18,867 nucleotides of DNA. Origin: JANQGH01 sp039819285 (GTDB lineage Bacteria; Pseudomonadota; Alphaproteobacteria; DSM-16000; Inquilinaceae). The position numbers were made by a program, and so were the translations under genes. Below are positions 1 through 7,000 of this stretch, piece by piece (the stretch's first letter is position 1; each line of letters opens with the position of its first letter). The notes beneath the pieces are model-generated. The model saw nothing but the letters and a program-made list of their open reading frames with translations. It was not told where the DNA came from and did no database searches. The stretch is taken from NCBI GenBank assembly GCA_039819285.1, contig JBCBSH010000074.1:1-18867 (forward strand). The letters are read 5' to 3'.

Positions 1-25
1 GGTCGACGAAACGACAAGTCCTGCC

Positions 26-1000
26 TCACCCAGTGCTGACGGACGCACCAAGCTGTCGAACCATCGCAAGGATCATGTCGCAGGTCGGCGCAGGAACGCC
101 GACCAACGAGCCGATCTCCACCACGGCGCCGAGCATGGCCTCGATCTCAAGCGACTTTCCGGCCTCCAGGTCTTGCAGCATCGACGTCTTGTGCGCGCCG
201 ACCTCAAGCGCACCTTCGATGCGCTTGTCGACATCAATGGGAAACTTGACACCCGTCTTCTCTGCCAGCGCCTGGCCCTCGACCATCATGGCGCGGACGA
301 CCGCACGGGTGCCGGGATCGGACGCGATCGCGCCAAGCGTTGCACGGGTCAGCGCGGACACCGGATTGAAGGCCAGATTGCCCCACAGCTTGACCCAGAT
401 CTCGTCGCGAATGCGCGGCCTGACGGGCGCCTTCAGGCCGGCCGCCATCATAGCCTTGGACAGCACCGTCACACGGTCGCTGCGCGACCCGTCCGGCTCG
501 CCCAAGGTGAACCGGTTGGAATAGGTGTGCTCGATCACGCCCGGCTCGGCGATCGAGGCGGCCGGATAGACCACGCAGCCGATCGCCCGGCGCGGGTGCA
601 AGGCATCCCAAATCGTGCCATCCGGATCGACACTCTTCAGCCGCAAACCATCGAATTCCCCGCCCTGGCCATAGAAATACCAGTAGGGCACGCCGTTCAT
701 GGCGGTGACGATTGCCGTTTCCGGCCCCAGCATGCGGGCGATCTGCGGCGTCGCCGGCGCCAACGCCTGTGCCTTGACCCCGATCACGACATAGTCGGGC
801 TGCCCAACAGCGTCCGGATCGTCTGTGAACTGCGCCTGGACAACGTGGCGCTCCCCGTCCGAAATCAGGGTCAGGCCATTGGCCTGCATGGCGGCCAGAT
901 GCGGGCCGCGCGCGAAAAACGTCACGTCCGCGCCTGAGAGCGCGAGCTTTGCGCCCAGATAGCCGCCAATGGCGCCGGCGCCAAAAATCACGATCCGCAT
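26..1000 (-). CDS. 2-dehydropantoate 2-reductase (ApbA/PanE) family protein
   Basis: This is a 324-residue NAD(P)H-dependent dehydrogenase of the ketopantoate reductase family. Residues 7-13 (GAGAIGG), right after a beta-strand-like start, are the Rossmann dinucleotide-binding loop. K204, N208 and N212 in the stretch KLWGNLAFNP match the conserved catalytic/substrate-binding region of PanE. The segment near 270-294 (SMLQDLEAGKSLEIEAM) is the usual C-terminal family signature. I chose the ATG at 998-1000 because the glycine-rich loop should lie close to the N-terminus and a GGGAGA ribosome-binding site sits just upstream; an extended start at 1066 would overlap the neighbouring gene. It lies 22 bases downstream of an acyl-CoA ligase gene on the same strand, so the two are probably co-transcribed. 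Family members include true pantothenate-pathway enzymes and other 2-oxo-acid reductases. Pairing with a CoA ligase, not with panB or panC, makes a role outside pantothenate synthesis plausible; this is inference. Confidence 0.85.
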   Translation of the reverse strand: MRIVIFGAGAIGGYLGAKLALSGADVTFFARGPHLAAMQANGLTLISDGERHVVQAQFTDDPDAVGQPDYVVIGVKAQALAPATPQIARMLGPETAIVTAMNGVPYWYFYGQGGEFDGLRLKSVDPDGTIWDALHPRRAIGCVVYPAASIAEPGVIEHTYSNRFTLGEPDGSRSDRVTVLSKAMMAAGLKAPVRPRIRDEIWVKLWGNLAFNPVSALTRATLGAIASDPGTRAVVRAMMVEGQALAEKTGVKFPIDVDKRIEGALEVGAHKTSMLQDLEAGKSLEIEAMLGAVVEIGSLVGVPAPTCDMILAMVRQLGASVSTG

Positions 1001-1022
1001 CAGCGGTCTCCCGGTGTTCCTG

Positions 1023-2546
1023 TTATGCGTCCGCGGGCACCAAACCCAGCTTTTGGGCCAGCCCAATCCGTTGCAGCTTGCCCGTCGCGCCCTTCGGTAT
1101 CTCCTTCAGGAAGACCACCGTGCGCGGCACCTTGAAGTCGGCCAGCCTCTTCCTGGCAAAGTCGCGAATATCGCCTTCGGTCGCGGTCTCGCCCTCGCGC
1201 AGCACGATGGCGGCGGCGACCTCCTCGCCCAGCTTGTCGTGCGGCATGGCGAATGTCACGACCTGAGCCACGGCCGGATGGTCCATCAGGATCTCGTCGA
1301 CTTCCAAGGGGCTGACTTTCTCGCCGCCGCGATTGATCAACTCCTTCAGGCGGCCCGTGATGTGCAGGTAGCCGTCCTCATCCATCGTGCCCTGATCGCC
1401 GGTCCGAAACCAGCCATCGACAAAGGCATCCGCGTTGGCCGACGGGTTGGCCTCATAGCCGTGCGTGACGTTCGGCCCCCTGATGACGATCTCGCCGATC
1501 CCGCCAGCGCCGAGATGCGCCCCGCCTTCGCCCAGGATCGCCACCTCCGGCCCGGCGGCGGAGCCGACGGAGCCGGGTTTGCGTTTGCCCGGCGGCAACC
1601 GGTTGGAGGTCATCTGATGCGCGGCCTCGGTCATGCCATAGCTTTCTATGACCGGGCAGCCAAAGGTCTCTTCCAGCCGCTTCATGACCTGCGGCGGCAG
1701 GGACGCCGACGACGACCGCAGCAGGCGCAAACGCGTCTCAGCGGTGATGTCGCCGTGCCGCGCGGCGCGCGCCAGGATCGCCTGATACATGGTCGGAACG
1801 GCCGTGATCCAGGTTGGCCGCACCGTGTCGAGCCAGGAATAGAACCGCAGCGCGTTGAAACCGGGTGTGCAGACGACAGAGCCGCCGGCGGCCAGCGACG
1901 ACAGGACCGCCGCGATCAGCCCGTGGATGTGGAACAGCGGCATGATGTTCAAGCAGACATCATCCGGCGACAGATGGACCGTCTCGCCGATATGCCGCGC
2001 CGACGCGGCGATGTTCGCCTGGGTCAGGGGCACGATCTTGGGCCGCGAGGTCGTGCCCGATGTGTGCAGGATCAGCGCGATGTCATCCGGCTCGGCAAAG
2101 CCGCCCCAGTCCAGAGGCCCGGAGTCGATTCCGTCGCCGATCAACGCAAAGTCACCAGACTCGCCGGGCCGCAACTCGATGATTGCCAAACCCGCTTTTT
2201 GTGCAGCGCTGCGTGCCGGGGTTTCGTCGCCCTCTTGTAAGACCAGAGCTTTGGCCCCCAAGTCGTTCAAGTAAAACGAAAACTCCTCCTCGCGATAGGC
2301 CGGGTTCAAGGGTGCCGTTGTCGCGCCGGCGCCGATCGCCACAAACGCGGCCGCCATGGCGGGACCGTTCGGCAGGACGATGGCAACCCGGTCGTTTCGG
2401 CCGATGCCCATGCCGTTCAGCGCCTCGACCGTGCGATCGACGAGGTTGCGTAGCCCTTTGAAATCCAGCGCTTTTCGATCCGGCGCACCGATCGACGGCG
2501 CGCCGTCCCCGCCGGCTGCCAGAAGGGCGCGGATGGTCGTTCTCAT
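1023..2546 (-). CDS. AMP-dependent acyl-CoA synthetase/ligase (ANL superfamily)
   Basis: This 507-residue adenylate-forming enzyme would activate a carboxylic acid to an acyl-AMP and then to its CoA thioester in the cytosol. The P-loop-like motif TSGTTSRPK is at about 162-170, YGMTE at 303-307 and GWFRTGD at 378-384. The hinge GRLKELINRGGEK is at 398-410. PKGATGK at 484-490 carries the catalytic lysine near the C-terminus. All core ANL motifs are present, so it should be active. The compact length and the NRGGEKVSPLEVDE hinge resemble the oxalyl-CoA/short-chain ligase branch, but the substrate cannot be fixed from sequence. The ATG at 2544-2546 is preferred because it has a GGGGGA element upstream and puts the N-terminus at the usual place; an extended start at 2609 adds 21 unlikely residues. 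It precedes the dehydrogenase gene in an apparent two-gene operon and is divergent from the DNA-repair gene. Confidence 0.88.
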   Translation of the reverse strand: MRTTIRALLAAGGDGAPSIGAPDRKALDFKGLRNLVDRTVEALNGMGIGRNDRVAIVLPNGPAMAAAFVAIGAGATTAPLNPAYREEEFSFYLNDLGAKALVLQEGDETPARSAAQKAGLAIIELRPGESGDFALIGDGIDSGPLDWGGFAEPDDIALILHTSGTTSRPKIVPLTQANIAASARHIGETVHLSPDDVCLNIMPLFHIHGLIAAVLSSLAAGGSVVCTPGFNALRFYSWLDTVRPTWITAVPTMYQAILARAARHGDITAETRLRLLRSSSASLPPQVMKRLEETFGCPVIESYGMTEAAHQMTSNRLPPGKRKPGSVGSAAGPEVAILGEGGAHLGAGGIGEIVIRGPNVTHGYEANPSANADAFVDGWFRTGDQGTMDEDGYLHITGRLKELINRGGEKVSPLEVDEILMDHPAVAQVVTFAMPHDKLGEEVAAAIVLREGETATEGDIRDFARKRLADFKVPRTVVFLKEIPKGATGKLQRIGLAQKLGLVPADA

Positions 2547-2718
2547 TCCTGGTTCCCCCGGGCCGGAATCGCCCGCCCGCAAAAGAGCGGCTAGGACACG
2601 GCACGTCAAGGTCGGCGTGGATTGCTGTCATTAGGGTGTCAGCAGGGTCCATGCTAGTCATCCATGACGTTGCCGGCTCGTCGGCTTCCTTCACGAGACA
2701 GGTTGTCAAGCCGCCGCC
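2547..2718. promoter_or_regulatory. Divergent intergenic region between the ligase operon and the AlkC-type gene
   Basis: This 172-base spacer separates two divergently transcribed genes and must contain both promoters unless one is leaderless. I could not find a well-spaced pair of sigma70-like hexamers on either strand, nor an obvious operator palindrome. The rightward gene also lacks a clear Shine-Dalgarno sequence immediately before its ATG. Confidence 0.4.
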
Positions 2719-3846
2719 ATGCCCGAACCCTTCAAGAACTTCTTCAATCTCGACGTCATCGAAGGCATGGCCCGGCATTTCCGCCGAGCCTGGCTCGATT
2801 TCGACCAAGGCGGCTTTGTGGCGGCCGCATCGGCCGACTTGGCGGCACTGGAACTGAAGGAAAGATCAGCGCAAATCACGGCGGCGATGGCGACTCACCT
2901 GCCCGATGATTTCGAGCGAGCTGGCGCGATCATGCTCGCGAGCCTGGCGCCGGCGCATGACGGCGATATCGGCGGCGCGGTCGTGGGTGCGGACGGGATC
3001 GCCGGCTGGGCGGTCATGCCGATGACGGCCTATGTCGGCGACCACGGCCTTGGCCATTTCGATCTTTCCATGACCCTGCTGAAGGAAATGACCAAGCGGT
3101 TCAGTTCCGAATTCGGCATTCGCTTTTTCCTGCTGGACGACCCGGACAGGACGTTGGCAAAGCTGATGCAGTGGACCGCTGACCCCGACCGCCATGTCCG
3201 GCGCCTGTGTTCGGAAGGCACCCGCCCGCGCCTGCCCTGGGCCATGCAACTGCCGCACTTCATCAAGGACCCGGCCCCGCTGCTGCCGATCTTGGAAGCG
3301 CTGAAGGATGACCCGTCGGAGTATGTGCGGCGTTCCGTGGCGAACAATCTGAACGACATCGCCAAGGATCACCCGGATCTGGTGGCCGGGATCGCGGCGC
3401 GATGGCTGAAGGGTGCGAGCCGTGGGCGTCAGCAACTGGTTCGGCATGCCTGCCGGACGCTGATCAAGCAGGGGCACCGGCCGACGCTGAAGGCGCTCGG
3501 CTACGGCCGCCCGAAAGTGACGGTAGCCGACTTGACGATCGAAACGCCACAAGTGACCTTCGGCGACGCGCTGGCATTCACACTGGTTCTGGACTCAACG
3601 CGCGACCAACCTCAGCCGCTGATCATCGACTACGCGATCCACCATCGAAAGGCCAATGGCGGTACCACCGGCAAGGTCTTCAAGTGGAAGGCAGTGACGC
3701 TCGAACCCAGGGAACGCCACCGGGCCGGCCGTCGGCACGCGATCCGCAAGATTACCACGCGCCAATACTATCCCGGCACGCACCGGCTCGAGATCCTGAT
3801 CAACGGCGTATCAGTTGCATCGGACGAGTTCGAACTGATTATGTGA
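2719..3846 (+). CDS. DNA alkylation repair protein, AlkC type (HEAT-like repeats plus Ig-like domain)
   Basis: This 375-residue protein matches the AlkC/AlkD superfamily of HEAT-like-repeat DNA glycosylases, which remove positively charged N3/N7-alkylated purines. The N-terminal MPEPFKNFFN is the typical AlkC opening and fixes the start. The central motif HVRRLCSEGTRPRLPWA at 159-175 is highly characteristic. A second helical repeat with EYVRRSVANNLNDIAKDHPD at 201-220 follows, then RHACRTLIKQGHRPTLKALGY. From about 265 to the end the protein changes to beta-strand-like sequence with many positively charged residues. This fits the Ig-like domain found in one AlkC subgroup, where it contacts DNA. 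It stands alone on the plus strand, divergent from metabolic genes, and no ada/alkB-type regulator is visible nearby. Assignment to the family is strong; the precise lesion range is inferred. Confidence 0.88.
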   Translation: MPEPFKNFFNLDVIEGMARHFRRAWLDFDQGGFVAAASADLAALELKERSAQITAAMATHLPDDFERAGAIMLASLAPAHDGDIGGAVVGADGIAGWAVMPMTAYVGDHGLGHFDLSMTLLKEMTKRFSSEFGIRFFLLDDPDRTLAKLMQWTADPDRHVRRLCSEGTRPRLPWAMQLPHFIKDPAPLLPILEALKDDPSEYVRRSVANNLNDIAKDHPDLVAGIAARWLKGASRGRQQLVRHACRTLIKQGHRPTLKALGYGRPKVTVADLTIETPQVTFGDALAFTLVLDSTRDQPQPLIIDYAIHHRKANGGTTGKVFKWKAVTLEPRERHRAGRRHAIRKITTRQYYPGTHRLEILINGVSVASDEFELIM

Positions 3847-4046
3847 CCTATCCGCGCATTCGATGAGTTTTGGTTATCGATATTAATACTTTAGTTGTTG
3901 GACACTTATTCAAGAGAAACGTAGGGTGACACCGAACCTGACAGTCGATCAGCGAGGCCGTCTCCGGCCTTGGAAATAATCCTAATTAAATAGCCAATAA
4001 TCTAGTCGGTTTGTCCGGTTCCCAATGGAAAAAAAGGGGGATCGAG
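3847..4046 (+). promoter_or_regulatory. AT-rich leader upstream of the giant RTX/Hcp-like gene, with a hairpin
   Basis: The 200 bases before the giant gene are visibly richer in A and T than the coding flanks, especially at 3860-3930 and 3970-4003. A hairpin at 3953-3972 has AGGCCG and CGGCCT arms, a TCTC loop and two further pairs (one wobble). It lies about 110 bases after the AlkC-type stop and about 75 bases before the next start. It could end the upstream transcript or structure the leader; no T-tract follows it. I found no convincing sigma70 hexamer pair. A run of G at 4036-4040 is the probable ribosome-binding site for the ATG at 4047. Confidence 0.5.
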
Positions 4047-7000
4047 ATGCCGAGATTTTGGAAGAACAGTTTTTGGCGCGGCGATAAACAAGCCGAATCT
4101 ATTTGGTCATCGCAAGTCGACAGCTCGGCAGACTATCGGATTAGCGACGCAGGGCAATGGCGGTTCGGCGGCTGGCGCGCCGACGAGATTGTCGGCACCG
4201 ACGGCAATGACTGGCTCTTCGGGCTCTGGGGGAACGACCGGCTGATCGGCGGCGCTGGCAACGACCGTGTATTCGGCGGCAGCGGCAATGATGAGATCGA
4301 GGGTAACGAAGGCAACGACCTGCTGTCCGGCGGGTCTGGGAACGACCACCTGAGCGGCGGAGCGGGAACCGACTTGCTGTTGGGCGGTCGCGGCGACGAC
4401 ACCGCTCATTTCCAATCTACGTTCGACGACTATGCGATCAGCCGGATTGGCCCTGTCTGGCGGGTCGAGCATGTCGGTGGAGACGGCGCCGACGGCACGG
4501 ACTTTCTGGCCGGTGTCGAGCGCCTGCTTTTCGCCGACGGTTTCGAGGTCTTTCTGGACGACCGCAACACCGTGCCCTTTGGCGTCGCCGACCAGGCCCG
4601 CGTCGACGAGGCGGAGACCATCGACAAGGCGGCGGTTGACGGTCTGCTCGCCAACGACACGGATTTCAACGGCGACGCGCTCACGGTCGGCTCAGTCGAG
4701 GGGTCGGCCGCCAATGTCGGGATCGAGATCGCGCTGCCGTCCGGGGCGCTGCTCACGGTCAATGAGGACGGCTCGTACAGCTACGATCCGAATGGCGTTT
4801 TCGACGATCTGGGAGACGGCGACGAAGCCACCGACAGCTTTGTCTACCGGGCGTCCGACGGACAGGGCCTGTCAACTCCGGTGACCGTCGAGATCATGAT
4901 CACGGGGTCCGTTGCCCTGACCCAGGGGGCCGCCATCGACGGGTATGTCTCCGGCGCGACGGTGTTCGCGGATGCCGACGGCGACGGCCAGCAAGACCAA
5001 GGCGAGGCCTCGGCGGTTACTGACGCCAGCGGGAACTTTGTGCTGGCCGACCCTGAAGGCCAGTTGGTCCTCTCCGGCGGCATCGACGTGTCGACCGGCC
5101 TGCCGTTCTTCGGTCAGTTGCGGGCGCCCGCCGGCTCGACAGTCGTCACCCCGCTGACGACGCTGATCGTCGTGCTGATGGAACTGGGCCTCAGCCAACA
5201 AGGCGCGGCCGCGAGGATCGTCGAAGCGTTCGGGCTGGGCGATGCCGGCGACCTGACCGGCTTCGACCCCATCGCAGCGGCGCTGTCAGGCGACCCAGGC
5301 CAGTCGGCCACCGGCATCAGCGCCCAATCGGTCGCGGTCCAGGCTCAAAACACGATCCAGCAGGTCGCCGCCCTGCTCAACGGCGCCGGCCTGGAGCCGG
5401 GCCAGGCTCAAATAGCGGCCCTCGACGCGCTGGCGGGCGCGCTTGCCAAGACCACCGGCCCGATCGACCTCAGTGACCCGTCGGTGATTGCGGCGATCGT
5501 GAACGCGGCCTCCAGCGGCGGCCCGCTATCCGAAGAGACCTTGGCCGGTGCGGCAAGCGTGATTGCCGAGACCAACGGCGCGACCCAAACCGCCGCTCAG
5601 AACCCGGCCGACGCGGCCTCCGCGCTGGAGGAGATCGCCCAAGTTCAAATCGTGGTGCAAACCGGCGCCGCCCCGGCGTTGGCGGAGGCCGGCGGTGCGG
5701 ACGACAGTTCGGCTGCGGAGGAGAACTTTACGGGCCAGGCGCTGGAGGACGCCGTCGATGACGCGGCCGACGATGTCGGCGATGTCGACGGCGGCACGAC
5801 CGGCAGCGATCTGCCGGAAACGTTTGCCGGGACCGACAAAAACGACTTCGTTGACGGGCGCGGCGGCGCCGATGTCTTCGATCTCAGGGCCTACTCCAAG
5901 CTGGGCTACGAAATCACCATCGGCCAGAATGGCGCGCCGACGATCATCAAGGATATCGATCCCGGGGACGGAGACACCGGCACCGACACGCTGGTCAATG
6001 TGGAGATGGCCTTCTTTGCCGATGCGCGCGTGTTTCTGGACGGCAGCAACAGCGCGCCGGTCCTGACCGACCGCATCTCGGCAGTCGCGCCCGAAAACCA
6101 GATCGGCACCGGACAGCGCTTTACAGTCGTGGATCCGGATGGCGACGACATCAGCTACAGCCTGTCCGGTGGCGCCGACAAGGATCTGTTCGACATCGAT
6201 CCGTCGACCGGTTTCGTCACCTTCAAGACCGCGCCGGACTTCGAAGCGCCGGAAGATGCTGACGGCGACAACAATTACGAGATAGTCATCCGGGCCAGCG
6301 ACGCGTTCGACTTCATAGAGTTCGACGGCAGCGTCAGTGTCGAGAACGTCAACGAAGCCCCGGTTTTCACCTCGCAGGGGTTCGTCGCCATTGCCGAGAA
6401 CGAGACGGCGCCCGCGTACATGCCCGCCGCCTTAGACCCCGACGGTCAACCCGTGAAGCTCTCGCTCCTTGGCGGCCCGGACGCCAGTCTCTTTCTTTTT
6501 GACGCAGTCACCGAAGAACTGCGGTTTCGGAGGCCGCCCGACTTCGAGGCGCCGCGTGACGCCAATGGCGACAACATCTATGAGGTGACGATCGGCGCCG
6601 ATGACGGGTCGGCCGTGTCCACACAGAACGTTCAAGTGCGGGTGGAGAACACGCCCGGCGATGAGCCGCTAACCTACTTCCTGAAGATCGAGGGGCTGGA
6701 TCGCGGCAACTCCACGGATCCCGATTATCCGGCCGGCGAAGGGTGGATCGAGGTCGACGCCTTTGCCTTTGGTGTCAACGGCGATATCACGGTGACGCCG
6801 GGCGAAACGGATGTCGAGATCGGTCAACGAGAGCTCAGCAACCTGACGATCAATTTCGGCGCTACGGGGTTCGACATGGCGCGCCTTGACGCGAACCTGG
6901 TGTCGGGCGCGCCGCTGGGCGACGCCATCTTGGTCGGTATCTCGTCGGAGGCGGTCGGGCCGAATGGAGAGCCCCCGTCGAATCGCGAACTGGTTCGGAT

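Noticed and set aside
969..2240. Long plus-strand open frame of 423 codons opposite the CoA ligase
   Set aside because: It is the antisense shadow of a well-supported ligase gene and shows no domain; long antisense frames are common at this GC content.
4011..4046. TTG start 12 codons upstream for the giant gene
   Set aside because: The ATG at 4047 has a GGGGG ribosome-binding site at good spacing; the TTG start would place that element inside the coding sequence.
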